Below the pieces are notes generated by a model. It worked only from the letters and a program-made list of their open reading frames with translations, ran no database searches and was not told the origin of the DNA. This document shows positions 26,055-38,136 of a stretch of 64,000 nt of DNA, in pieces. How positions within the stretch are numbered: position 1 is the stretch's first letter; the number at the start of each line of letters is the position of its first letter. A program made the translations under genes and the position numbers. The stretch spans positions 111,462,062-111,526,061 of the forward strand of contig NC_134367.1 of assembly GCF_035582795.1 (NCBI RefSeq). The letters are read 5' to 3'. The DNA is from Mycteria americana (Eukaryota > Chordata > Aves > Ciconiiformes > Ciconiidae).

Positions 26055-29000
26055 AATGCTTCTGTTTTCCTAGCATGAGTATTCACGAAAGCAGAAGATG
26101 AGCTCAAATATGGAGGTCTTCACAAAAAAGAAATTGCATATTGGTTGTACAATGTGCAATGCACACTTCATTAGTTATTTTCTGTGAGTCAAGTATTAAT
26201 ATGCCCTAACTGAGTTTATTACGTAACATAACATTTATTGTCTTATTTAAATATAACATTGAAAATGTGTGTTGGTTTGGAAAGGCACATTAGTAATCCA
26301 ATTAGAGCAGAAGCCATATCCATAGATGTGCTAGCAATCAGCAAAGTATGATTTTGTTTAGATTAGCTCTGAACATTCATTGTAATAATTAGTCACTGAA
26401 TATTTTTCAAGTTAAAGGTTAGAAAAACACAAAAAAGTAAGAACGGTCTCATTGCTACAGCTAATTTCCATATAATTATAATTTCATCCCACACAGGCAC
26501 TCAGGTTTATACCGAGCCCACATGCCTGGCTATATGGCCTCCACTGCTGCTCAAGCCCTCCTTTCAGTAGCAAGTCAAGACATGACTGAAATACAGGTAA
26601 ATGGTCATAGTATACCCAAATTTTCACCCACAGAAAGCTGGGGAGGAGGCGAGATCAAGGGCCAGGGCTGAAGCCGTGCTGGGACACCACTGGCAGCATT
26701 GCAGTGCATCTCTGGGTAACCCGAGCATGGCATGGGGTGCTCACTGAGAGCTTTAAGGTGATTCTTACACCTCTCTTGTCTTCCAGCAGGTATTTTTGCT
26801 GCCATTAGAGCTGGCCATTGGGTTATCAAATAGCAAGTACATGTCAAAGAGGCACAAATATCCTTTATAGTCTTTCCTTCCATTTTTAGTTGTGCCTACT
26901 GCTGCAAAGCCCCAACCACTGCCTAAAGCACCTTTGTACGTCTTGCTAGCAGTAACGGGAGTTACTTGTGCAATGCTTCTTCTGCAGGGAGACAGGCAAA
27001 CTACAGCCTCGTCCTTCAGAAACTTCCATCTGTGACTGAGGTCAATGAGAGTACTTCTCTGAACGTCTCTACCGTCTGAAGGACATCCTTTGCGTTGCAA
27101 GGAAATAAAAGGCGATCTGAATTTTTTGCACAAAATGAGAAGTGTGTTTGCAGATGGGAAGAAACCAAAGAGAATCGGATGACATCTCAGTGTGACTCCA
27201 AACTTCGTCTGAGAGACACAGAGGAAAGACAAACCTTAAGAAGTAAATGTAGTGACTTGTCGAACACCACAGGTTTCACAAGGAACTGTTCTGCCCTGAG
27301 CTCCAGGGGAAAGAGAAGATGTCGCTTGAATTTGGTCACTGTCCCTTATTAATTTTCACTTAAATTTTAATCCTCATCTGCAAGGTATTAGCACACGGGC
27401 CAGGTGACCACGGTATCTCCTCCCTTCGTGCTGGAGGTCTGAGCAGCTCATGCCTGTGCAATCGTTGCTCTCACTAGGGACTGTCGCACAGAGAAGTCCT
27501 AAGTCCTGTAGCTTTCTGCTGCTCCTGAATGCTCCCCTCAGGCTCAGACAGCAGAAGACCAATTTGGGGCACGGGGTCTGAGCTCCCGTCTGTGCTGCCT
27601 GTACAGCTGCTCAGCAGGCAACTGGGATGACTGGGTCTGTGCCAGCTAGGAGTCACTGCTGCCGTTTTGCAGGGTGGTGCAGAGGGGGTTGTATCAGGGA
27701 AGATGGACTTTAAATCCCAAGTCAATTGCATTCCTTCAAGGCTTTCCAAAAATAAAACCCGGGAAAAAAACCGTATCAAGAATGTAATACAGCTCTCAAG
27801 TTACCTGAAAAGAAAGTGCAATCTAGTGCAGTGTGCTTTCATTGTCTCACTCTGTTCCTTCAGTTTCCTTCTGATTTCTTGTGCTTCAGCCTGTGTCTGG
27901 GTATTGCAGGTATCTGCTTTGTCTGTGAAAAATGAAATACCAGGAGGAATTGCACTTGGTGCAACTGGTTCATGTTTAGGGTTTAATTCACAAAAGGAGC
28001 AGGCTGCCCTGGGGAATCCTGAGATGGACCATGCACAATAAAAGAGAGGAGTTAGGTGCCCAAGTCTGGCAAGTTTAAGGAGAAGTTGTCGTACAAAAAG
28101 CTAAAGAAAGAGCACGAAGGACTAGGAAAGACTGATCTCAAATCTCCTATATCCTCTTGGCTCATGTACTCATGCACACGGGTGATGGGTGCCCAGGTAG
28201 TGCTAGCAGGCAGAAAAGCAGAGATTTGGAGCTTGGTTTTCATGCGTCCTTGAAAAATACTTCAGCTGCTGAGTATGAGGGAACTGTAAGGCCACTCCTT
28301 GTGAGACCCAGTTCAGTAATCGTGCTCTGAACCCTCTCATAAACTGGCCTTGCTGAGCCAGATGGGGTTGGGGATTTTTACAAGGCTTAGGTATGAGCTG
28401 GGGGCCCCTGTGGTTGAATCAGCTTCTGGGGATACGTGCGCTGCAAGAAATAGGGCCACTGGTAGAAAACTGGGCATGCACTTCATATGCCTCTGAGGCT
28501 AAGGAGAAGCAGAATGGAGTTTATCAAAGATCTTGGCAGTAAAGAAACATTAGACCCAAGTGCATAGAGCAGCAATCAGATGCCCAAATCTCTGGGCAGC
28601 CCAGCTCTGGGAGCCAATCCTACTCCCCCTGAAGTCAACAGGAACTGCAGGGGGTCCTGCAGCGGCACCACTGTGGCCAATGGTACCAAAAAGAGTCAGA
28701 AACATTTAAATCATATTAGAACAGACTGCATGTCTGCCTTCGACTGGACTCAGAAAAAGTACAGAAATAGCAGAGGAGGTATGTACAATTTCATACTACT
28801 TCACTGTATTTCCCAGGCAGGAATAGGTAGTTTGAAAACCATTCACAAATATTTAAACAGGTCCCTAATCATAGTTATAATATTTATCCTCTAAAAACAA
28901 CTTACTGAAAAAATAAAACCCCTTAATTTGCAAATTTGTTATCATAAAAATATAGTTCTTGAGCTCACAGAATGTTAATGCATTTGAACATGGTTTTATG

Positions 29001-31440
29001 AGTGAAATGATAAACCTAAGTAATTCTGCTGTGGCTTGGGACCCTACCTATTCAAACTCTTAAGACCTTTGGGACAGAGCCTGTCTGCATCGATTTATGC
29101 ATCACTTCAGAGAGTGGGGTCCATTCTAATGAGTAATAGTCCCCATGACGGCAAATGTACCAAGATACAACCCTAAGAGAGGTCCAGCTGCAAAAAGAGC
29201 GCAGCGCCCCATACACACTCTTAATAAGCAAACACATAAATCATCATAGTTAAAGAGATTTACCCCTGAGGGTAATCCTGAGGGAAAAGAACAAATTTTT
29301 ATTCTTTTGGTTCCCTGCCTCTGGTCTTTCCAAAAATGGTCCCTGCAGCTCTGGAAGTCGCCTTCCTGAACCGGGTCTTTGCAGTTGGTCTTTGAGTCTG
29401 TCCCAGACCATGACCTGCCCCTACACATCCTGCTTAAATTTACCCTTCAGTGGGCTTCAAATTAGGGTCACCAAACGCTTTGACCTCTGCCTGCTTCTTC
29501 AAAGGGCCACTCAAACGTAGCATCTGAGATGGAGTGCACAGACAGGCCGGCACACAGACACATGGACCTTAGCGGGTCTCTCTGCCACCAGGGAAGCTCC
29601 TGCCAGACGAATGCCTCTTGAATGCGGTCTCCGCCATACCATGTACTCTTAAGTATGAGTCCGTATCAGGTAGATACAGAACACAAACATCATTGAGTGT
29701 TTCTGGCCAAACACATCTTGATAAAAACTGTGACTATGTTTACAGTATGATACAGATCCACGTGTGATGGTTTATCTGCTGCTCTGGTTCCTTCTCCTTC
29801 AGGCAAAAGATATAATCACTGCCATACTTCAGCTGGCAGGCTCAAGTGTGCAAAACCTCAAATTAAAAGTTAGTTTTCTGAGGTTAAATTCCAAAACGTT
29901 TTGAATTACTACAAATTTAAAGGAAAGCAAACCGATGGATACCCCAACCCCATGCAAAACAAAGTAAAGTAAAGAAACGACAGAGTTGCTTATACGAAAC
30001 TTCATGGAAATATTTTCAAACATTTCTAATATTCCTCATTTGTTTTCATCAGCTTTTTCAATTTATTCAGCAATAAACCTAGTACTCATGCTCTTGCCTA
30101 TAATTACCCAAGTTGTTTTCAAGAGCTGACCATTGTGGCTTCTGAGACTTCAAGCTTAAGTTATATTTCTTGCTGGAATCAGCAGAAGCCTTTTTATTAC
30201 CTTCACAGCACTAAAGGAGTGGCATAGTATAGAGAATTTAGAGAAATGATCCAAAGCTTTGCACATATTTCCGAAAGAGATTTGCAGTAATTCCTATGCA
30301 CCCATTTGTCATGCTAAACTAGACACTTAGACCAAGTTTGCTTGAAGATGCTTCTGGTTCTTCAGCGATTTGGGCTAGCACAGGTTAAATACGACTTGAG
30401 ACAGTAGCAACAGCCTTCGGCCAATTTATGATGTAGTACCAACGTTTTGGGGGAGCCAGCTTCTGGGGGAGCTCCAAAGCAATGCTCTTCTATATAACCT
30501 TCACAATCGCATTGTGGGAAACAAGTACAGGATTGGGGCCCCCAAAGAACTGCAAAGAAATCAATTGCATGAACCTCTGCAACAATATTACAGAAGTAAA
30601 AGATGCAAATTTAGGACAACAGAGAGCCTACATTCATTTTAGCTACTTATTTTCATGTAAAAGTAATGAAATAAGCATTTCAGTGTTGATGCAAACATTT
30701 GACACCAGAGCTGCGTACTGGCTTCTCTTGCATTAAATGAAGTCAGTACTGAAGTTGACAATTGCCTGTTTTCAGTAATTCAGCAGGTAGGAATAGTTTT
30801 GCACATTTTAACATGGTTCTTGATAATCCCCTGACTTTTGAGTTAGGTAGCAGGTAGTGTTTCAGACAAGACTGGCTAAAAAACAACATTTATAGTCACG
30901 GGAATTCAGCCCATTTGATCCTCTACCATTAAAGTCAGTAGAATTATTCAAGTGAAGCACAGTCACCCTAAAGCTGGTGTAACTGCAGTCACCTACGTGT
31001 ATGTTATATACAGGCCTGCTATGAGGAACTGCTGAAGAGCACTGAGTACAAAGTTCGGGGCCAGATCCAGACTTCAACAAACGGTGAGATACTGGTTTAG
31101 CCAAACCTTATTAACTCCAAGTCTGAATCTGGAGCCAAACTTGCCCATTTTATGCATTTTAACCCAGAGTTTGGGTTGACGCTATGTGCTGAAGAAGAAC
31201 ATGTTGGTTTTGACACCATCGTAACCATGCACACCATTCTTCTATAATTGCATCAGATTCTGCATCAAAGACATCCAAGCCTCATCCAAAAAGCCCTTCG
31301 GGGAAAATTATAACATTACCGTGAAGATGTTACTGCATATTAGAGAAGACTTATAAAATCCCCAGAAACTAAAATGCTGAAAGCCAATGAATACCAAGGC
31401 TGTCTCTGAATTTAAAACTTTCCAGTAGTTTACAGTGATA
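26055..31440. other. Intergenic DNA downstream of KCNK12, possible long 3' UTR
   Basis: No further exon is recognised. Part of this could be a long 3' UTR of KCNK12, since minus-strand AATAAA hexamers also occur at 30193-30198, 30062-30067 and 29298-29303; nothing in the sequence decides this. The stretches 28628-28648 and 30925-31072 resemble an old amniote palindromic repeat (see findings). Confidence 0.5.
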
Positions 31441-31460
31441 ATTCCACCCCACTCACCATT

Positions 31461-31466
31461 TTTATT
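31461..31466 (-). terminator. KCNK12: Candidate proximal poly(A) signal of KCNK12
   Basis: On the minus strand AATAAA begins 27 nt after the KCNK12 stop codon and is followed within 10 nt by the G/T-rich sequence GGTGAGTGGGGTGG, a plausible downstream element. If used, the 3' UTR would be only about 45-55 nt. The same G/T stretch also looks like a 5' splice site, so the transcript end is uncertain. Confidence 0.45.
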
Positions 31467-31493
31467 AAAGAAACAAAGGGAATTTCAAAAACT

Positions 31494-32389
31494 CTACCTA
31501 GAATCACTTGTTTCTGCCAAACGGTTGTTCATGATGGCTAGAGCACCCACCCCCGCCGAGAAACCATTTTGTCTCGTATTGATACAAACGTTCCTCGGGT
31601 AGCCGTTGGCTGTCTCGGACAACTGCTTTTGCAAAATGGCCAGGGAGACTTTATTCGATGCCGTGAGCTCCCTCATGGAGATCATCTCTCCAGAAAGCCT
31701 CCTCCCCTCGGTGTCGCTGTCGTACTGTCCATCAGCATCCATTGAGATGTTATGTCGACGTAGGCGGGCTCCTGGGGTGATGGCGTTGCGACGTCCAAGG
31801 CGGGCACTTGATTTATGGCACTTTGGGCAACATCTGCATTTGAATTTTTTCAACACCCAGTTCAAAACTTGCTTGATTACAATTGAGATGACATTAAAAA
31901 GAGAGTATATGCAACATACCCCCATTAATATAAATATGAAGTTTCCAAATCTGTATAATCCCTGATTTTGGTACGCAGCGTTTTGGCTGCTTACCAAATC
32001 TCCAAAGCCAATGGTGCTGAAGGTGACAAAGCAATAGTACAAGGAGTCAACATAGTTCCATCCTTCCACCGCTGTGTACATTGCAGAGGCGCAGCAGGAA
32101 AGGGTAATAGCAAAAATTCCCAGAATCAGCATCACGTGGTAAACGGACGGCTTCCACCCCACGAGGCTGCCCACCCCCGACATAGCTGTCCCCCTTCGGA
32201 AGTTGGGAGGTAGGAGACCACTTCTTCGCAGCTGTCTCTCATGGCAAGCCTTCATGATAAACGCCAGGAGAGAGATAATGCGCTCTAAGAAGAGGTTGAA
32301 GAAAAGGATAGTCCCGGCACACCCAAAAAGGCCATAAACGATGAGGAATACTTTTCCAGCCACGGTTGCTGGTGTGGTCATCCCGAAAC
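31494..32389 (-). CDS. KCNK12: KCNK12 (THIK-2) two-pore-domain K+ channel, exon 2
   Basis: Exon 2 encodes residues 118-415, from the end of the first pore loop to the C-terminus. The minus-strand acceptor is a pyrimidine-rich tract ending CACACTTTAG just before 32389, and the first two bases complete the glycine split with exon 1, giving T116-I-G-F-G120 followed by MTTP. Then come TM2 (about 128-152), a cytosolic loop, TM3 (about 200-222), the second filter T243-I-G-F-G247 with D248, and TM4 (about 264-290). The tail has a CRCCxxC cluster (302-308), an RRLS protein-kinase-A-like site (Ser350) and ends LAETSDSR before TAG at 31494-31496. THIK channels are dimeric background K+ channels of the plasma membrane or ER. 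The 298 residues align without gaps by eye with the THIK pattern; no frameshift or stop is seen. THIK-1 (KCNK13) is the alternative, but its neighbours differ. Confidence 0.97.
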
Positions 32390-33200
32390 CTAAAGTGTGG
32401 AGATAAATGAGTAACATTAATGACATGTTTTCTCATGCGTAAGCTCAGGATGTATGTAACTTAACAAAGGTCCTATCTCACTGGGAAGAAGCAGGACTGC
32501 TACCTAAGTCAGCTTAGGCCAACAGGAAACCCAGTTTTGTAAAGAATGAAGAAGGCACCAGAAAGCTCAACGAGATGACCAAAACTCAAGAGAGAGTAAA
32601 ACATCGTCGCAGAGATGGAAGATGGTATTAACAGAGAAACACCACTCTGTAAATGGAGGTGGAAGCATTCCTGAGCCCAAACCACCTCGAGATGAGACGA
32701 GGTGAAGAGGCCATTTCCCTGCTCCCACGCACGTGAGCCAGCGTGGCCTGATGGAAAGTTTAAGCTCTCTATTGACAAGCTGTGACCCACTGTAACACTA
32801 TACTGTTATCGAGGGCTGATAATACCACTCCCGCTGAGAAAATGGAAGGTTTCAGGTTGTATAACAGAAAAAAACCCCACCTCCCAAAGATCGAATATTG
32901 CTTTAAAAATAACAGCACTTTAAAGTCTTAACCAAATCCCAACTGCAACTAGCCCACTTGATATAATCACAGAAGGAAGGAAAAGCCGTGGCCCTGGTTT
33001 AAGTCGTCAGCGAGATGCCGCTGCTGCAGAGCCGCCTGGCAGACCGGGAGCACGAGGATCTTGCAGACTGATAATTACAGCAGGGAAAAACACTGCCACA
33101 TGGTTATAAAGAAAAATCAGAGTATACAAACTCTGGAAAGACCCAACAGCAATATTCATTCACCTCTTCTTTACGAGAGTTGTCTTTTGACATTACTCAT

Positions 33201-33779
33201 CGTGATGGTTTAGCCCCAGTTGGCAACCAAGCCCCACCCAGCCGCTCGCTCACACTCCCCCTCCGGGGATGGGGGAGAGAATCGGAAGAGCAGAAGTAAG
33301 AAAACTTGTGGGTTGAGATAAGAACAGTTTACTAATTGAATAACAACAACAACAACAACAATAATAAAATGTAATGAAAAGGAAAACAATGAGAGAAAGA
33401 GAGAGAGGAACAAAACCCAAGGAAAAAACCAAGTGATACAACCGCTCACCACCCACCGACCAACGCCCAGCCCATCCCCGAGCAGCGATCGCTACCCCCC
33501 GGCCAACTCCCCCAGTTTCCATACTGAGCATGATGCCATATGGTCTGGAATAGCCCTCTGGCCAGTTGGGGCCAGCTGTCCTGGCTGTGCCCCCTCCCAG
33601 CTTCTTGTGCACCTGGCAGGACATGAGAAGCTGAAAAGTCCTTGACCAGTGTAAGCACTGCTTAGCAACAACTAAACCATCAGTGTGCTATCAACATTGT
33701 TCTCATACTAAATCCAAAACACAGCACCATACCAGCTACTAGAAAGAAGATTAACTCTATCCCAGCCGAAACCAGGACT
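33201..33779 (-). mobile_element. Solo LTR, copy 2, variant central block
   Basis: This 579-bp LTR is flanked by an exact 5-bp duplication CTCAT (33196-33200 and 33780-33784). Its ends have decayed from TG...CA (CGTGATGG at the left, ACCAGGACT at the right). The outer parts match the other LTRs of the window, such as the TGGGTTGAGATAA block at 33310-33322 and the GGAATAGCCCTCTGGCCAGT block at 33547-33566. The centre, about 33335-33515, differs completely: it carries an (AAC)n stretch and a purine-rich tract instead of the EcoRI-containing block of copies 1, 3 and 4. It lies in the sense orientation relative to KCNK12. No internal viral genes are present. Confidence 0.9.
33342..33372. repeat. 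(AAC)n microsatellite inside LTR copy 2
   Basis: AACAACAACAACAACAAC followed by AATAATAA forms a trinucleotide run within the LTR, in the region equivalent to R/U5. It seems to be part of this LTR variant and not an independent locus. Confidence 0.85.
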
Positions 33780-36700
33780 CTCATAATTTTATATGTAAGC
33801 AGTAATGCCTTGTAGCTATAGATGCTTAAACAGCAAAAGTGATCTTAAATTTGCATGCAAATAAATACAGTAAGTTTACTCCATGTTATTTGCTGATACC
33901 AGTTATTTTATGAAAAAGAATTACATATATTTCACATACTGTCTCAGGAAGATTCTTCTGAAACTCAGTTCTGTAGGTATTGCCCTTGTTCTGTTATTCT
34001 TCCCTGTAAAAATACTCTGTAGTTCAGTCAAAAAGTGTACTGATGGGCTTGAGGTGACTGCTCATGTCCCATGAACAAGTAACCACATCTAATCTAAATT
34101 AACGGTTTGTGAAAAATCCACATGCTGAAATTTCTTTACTTTATTGTTCCACCAAAATGCTGAGCAAGTAACATATTCAGGGAGGTAACCATCAACATCA
34201 GACCACATCAATGAAAGTTTGCGAAGAAAAAGGAGCTACTTTTAGCATAGAGCATAATGAAATCATTAAATCCAGTTTATTATCATGACGCACCTTTAAA
34301 CAGCAACAGGAAAATATTCCCTATGTATAATGAGTTGAGATTGCTGCTTGAAATCCATTGATTTATTTTTCTAAGGGCTGTAGTTTTCTGGGTAATTTAT
34401 TTGTGCTACCTTCGTACTTCATTGATACAGAATTTTGCATTTGTTGATAAAAGAATGTAAATGCTTGTGACAAGTAAACTTGGAAATATATTTTCAATGA
34501 CATGACGGTGCATAAGGGAAGAGGTGGTCCTACTTTCACAACAGATTTGGCAAGCTTGGAACAGCTGTGTGACAGCAATTTGGACTGTACTGCATCATCA
34601 GGATCTTCACTGTAGAACCAGTCTTTTCTGTAAAAGACAGTGAAAAGGTTGCACAGTATGACCGGAAAATAAAAAATTACCAAAGGGGTCATCAGAGTCT
34701 CTTTTCTGGACACACGGTCTCTCCATTTTGTCGTGCTAAAAGACCACCTTTGAGCAGATCTCACAAAGCCTGCCTTGGGGTCCCAGGCTTAACACGGGGG
34801 AATGGGAAGCTGCTCTCAGTTCCTCCTCCTCTGTGGGGCGAAGCTGTTATCTGGGTCGGGCTGGCTGCTCACAGGACCCTTCTCATTTGATGATGAATAG
34901 CCACTAGTGTCTGGTCCCCAGAAGAAGCCGGGGAGCCTGTTGCAGTTGCCAGCTAGGGATACCCGGCCAGCTCGTTATGGAGAAGGCATCTGTTTGCCCA
35001 TGCCTTGTCAGCAAAGCATTTAAACATGTGCTTCACAGCAAGCATGTGAACATCACCGTCAAAATAAATGGGTTTATTGTCACACATATGGCTAGACACA
35101 TTCATTAATAAAAAAAAAAAAAGAGAGATAGTGACAGTTTGGATCAAGTTGTAAAAGCGCTGAAGCTTTTTAGGATTTTCTGGTGATCACTCATGAAAGG
35201 TGGTGAAGTTTTATATTTCTGATGCAGTTTGTTTAAGCAAGATTTTCTGAAGCATAGTGTTACCAAATTTCAGTATGCAGCTATGCAAGGTGGAAGGACC
35301 CATCATGGCAACGAGAGTGCTAAGACTTACATAAAACAGGCAAAAAGTACGACCCGGCAGACATAGTAACTTCAGGTCAACAGCTAGCGGACAGAAGTGT
35401 GCTCACGTACTCTGCGTACAGGGCCTTCCTTTGGTAGCTGTGTTCGTCCCTTCGGCACCACCCGGACCACGAGGGGTTAGCCCTGGTGTGTTCTGTACGA
35501 TACACCTGAGCTCAGCCCCGGCTCCAGGCTAAGTACATCGTGACACCTGGGTGGAATGAACTCATCCAGAGCTGCCTGTGCTTCTGAGACAGTACAAGGG
35601 AAGAAGCACAATGGTGCTTTGCATTTTTCATGGCCTTGCACTATATTGCGCAGGTACCTTGGGGTTGATTTTATGTGGCTCAGACACAATATTTCAACTT
35701 CCCTCATGCTAATTCTGCTCCACTCTGACCCACCACTTCAGATACAAGCTCCATGGCAGCATTAATTTCAGCTGTCTGACACTTCTTCTCCCCAAACAAA
35801 CAGAATTAGTAGAGCTGAGTTGATAAAAACACTCAGATAACACTTATCCTTCAGCAGCCTCTCACGGGTGAGTGCTGGCAATTAGAGTCTCTCATTCCGA
35901 CTTGCCTAACAGGTTTTGTGGTTACTATTCTGCTCATCTGGACTTTTAATTTACTTAAGCTGGCGATGGATTCAAGAGCTAGTGCAACTAGACAGACTCG
36001 TGAAGACTTACGTGCCTTGTGATATGCTTCCCATTGCTCTTCCTTTCTTTTCTTTTACCCACTTTCTTATAGGTAAAAGAGACGGTTGGTGCCAGAAAAC
36101 AAGAAGGAATGGCAGCTTTAGTACCTCTGAGCTCTTCTCTCAGGCCAATCGGTTTGGTGATTACCTTGTCTTACTATATTTTGAGATTAAAGGCGTTGAC
36201 AGTTTTCCAGTAAAGATATATTTAACCAGAGATGGAGGGAAGTTCTGGTCACCTTGAAAACTGAACACAAGAAAGTCTTCCAGCCTTTACCATGGCATCG
36301 TGTGTCCCTGCTTCTTTCAGCCAGGCCCTCAGCTCTTCTGACAGAGGCACCCTGCCAGGGGACTTGGCTCATACAGCAAGTCAGCACAACTGAGCAATCA
36401 TTTTAAATCCCAGAGTGTAGATCGTGAGAGTAGCATCACCTCTATCACCTCTTAATAATGCAGTTATATTTAAAGGAATCAAAAGAAACTAAAATTGTTG
36501 AATATAACTTTTGAAACAAATGATTTATCAGAAATAAACAAAAAAAACCCTATAACCTGAATGCTGCTTCCAGATGGAAAGAAGTTCTTGCAACATAAAG
36601 ACTAAGCTCTTAGAGGGCTGGTCCCCAAGAGATGTGGGTTACAGAACACAGGCACATAAACTACGAGCAACCAATTTTGTTTCACGTCTGTTGCACACTT

Positions 36701-37416
36701 GCTTTAGTTCATGGCTTTCCATAGTCTTGGTTGTTCTTTATTGACTAACGTGTAGACTGCATCAAGGAGGACATTATCATATTCTGAATTTTGAGACTAA
36801 AATTCCGTATCTGGATCCTGGTGCTCCCTTCAACCCCTTTTCCACCTGTTAGCATTTCATCATTATTGCCCCTCATAGAGTCATACCTGGATATTTCCCA
36901 ACTACCTCTCATTTACTCTATAGCTCCTTACCACCTAACATCCAGAAACAGTTGCCTTGGATACAGGGTCACAGCTCAGAGCCGACAAAACTGCCGCAGA
37001 TGGAAACCTTCTGCTGCATCCAGTGCTTTTACCCAAGGAGTGAGAATACTACACGGCAGTTCTTCCACCTGGCTTTGCATTTTCAGACTACAAATGAAAA
37101 ACTTACTTTCCCTTTAACATCTTTGTCAGCCCGCTTTATTAAAATACCCCCCTTTGGGCTCAAAAAGTAAATTTTTTTAGAGCTTTTCCATTGCCAGAGC
37201 CTTTAACATCAAAGTTGCTATACAATCACATTTGATCTTATTTAGATTACTATCTGGAAACAGAGCTCCTGAACGGTAGTGGTCTGTCCAGCACTGTGTG
37301 CATTAAGAAACTTTAAGTTAGACCTATGATAAGTCTGAAGACACGAGATAGATATCGCTGCAGTTTTTAGGGCTGGTCTAACCTGTATTGTACACAAGCT
37401 TGCAGTCCTTGAGGAC

Positions 37417-37990
37417 TGTCGTGGTTTAACCCCAGCCGGCAACTAATCCCCACCCAGCCGCTCGCTCACTCCCGCTGGGTGGGATGGGGGAGGGAATCAG
37501 AAGAATAAAGTGAGAAAACTCGTGGGTTGAGATAAAGACAGTTTAATAGGGAAAGCAAAAGCCGCACACACAAGCAAAGCAAAACAAGGAATTCATTCAC
37601 TGCCTCCCATGGGCAGGCAGGTGTTCAGCCATCTCCAGGAAAGCAGGGCTCCTTCACACGTAATGGTCACTTGGGAAGACAAACGCCATCGCTCCAAATG
37701 TCCCCCCCTTCCTTCTTCTTCCCCCAGCTGTATATGCTGAGCATGAGGCCATATGGTCTGGAATAGCCCTTTGGCCAGTTGGGGCCAGCTGTCCCGGCTG
37801 TGTCCCCTCCCAGCTTCTTGTGCACCTGGCAGAGCACGGGATGCTGAAAAGTCCTTGGTTTAGTATAAGCACTACTTAGCAACAACTAAAACATCTCTGT
37901 ATTATCAACACTTTCAGCACAAATCCAAAACTTAGCCCCACAGTAGCTACCATAAGGAAAATCAACTCCATCCCAGCCAAAACCAGCACA
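37417..37990 (-). mobile_element. Solo LTR, copy 3
   Basis: A 574-bp LTR runs from TGTCGTGG to CCAGCACA with flanking 5-mers AGGAC (37412-37416) and ATGAC (37991-37995), a target-site duplication with one mismatch. Over the block with GGAATTCATTCACTGC it is nearly identical to copy 1, and its TCACACGTAATGGTCACTTG block matches copy 4 closely. The orientation is minus, the same as KCNK12. The TATA region reads CATATACAG and is probably weak. The insertion site is the edge of a small inverted repeat (AGTCC-TTGA-GGACT). No internal region is present. Confidence 0.93.
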
Positions 37991-38060
37991 ATGACCCATG
38001 TACTGGAGCAGATAACCCGTGGAGAAAATACTGAGTGACAATGCTAAGGACTGACTCCCA

Positions 38061-38136
38061 TAATCAATCAATCAATCAATCAATTAGTCTATCTATCTAT
38101 CAATCAATCAATCATCTATCTATCTATCTTTCTATC
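38061..38136. repeat. Compound tetranucleotide microsatellite (AATC)n/(TATC)n
   Basis: Four alternating blocks are seen: about five AATC units, about four CTAT units, three to four CAAT units, then CTAT units again with one CTTT interruption. The locus starts 70 bp after LTR copy 3. Such alternating blocks that differ by one base arise by slippage of a mutated unit and are likely length-polymorphic. Confidence 0.95.

Noticed and set aside
31606..31965. 119-codon open frame on the plus strand
   Set aside because: It is the antisense shadow of KCNK12 exon 2.
33201..37990. LTR copies 2 and 3 as the two ends of one provirus
   Set aside because: They share orientation, but each has its own, different target-site duplication, their centres differ, and no gag, pol or env is seen in the 3.6 kb between them.
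38061..38136. CRISPR-like regular repeat
   Set aside because: The unit is 4 bp without spacers, in an animal genome; it is a microsatellite.
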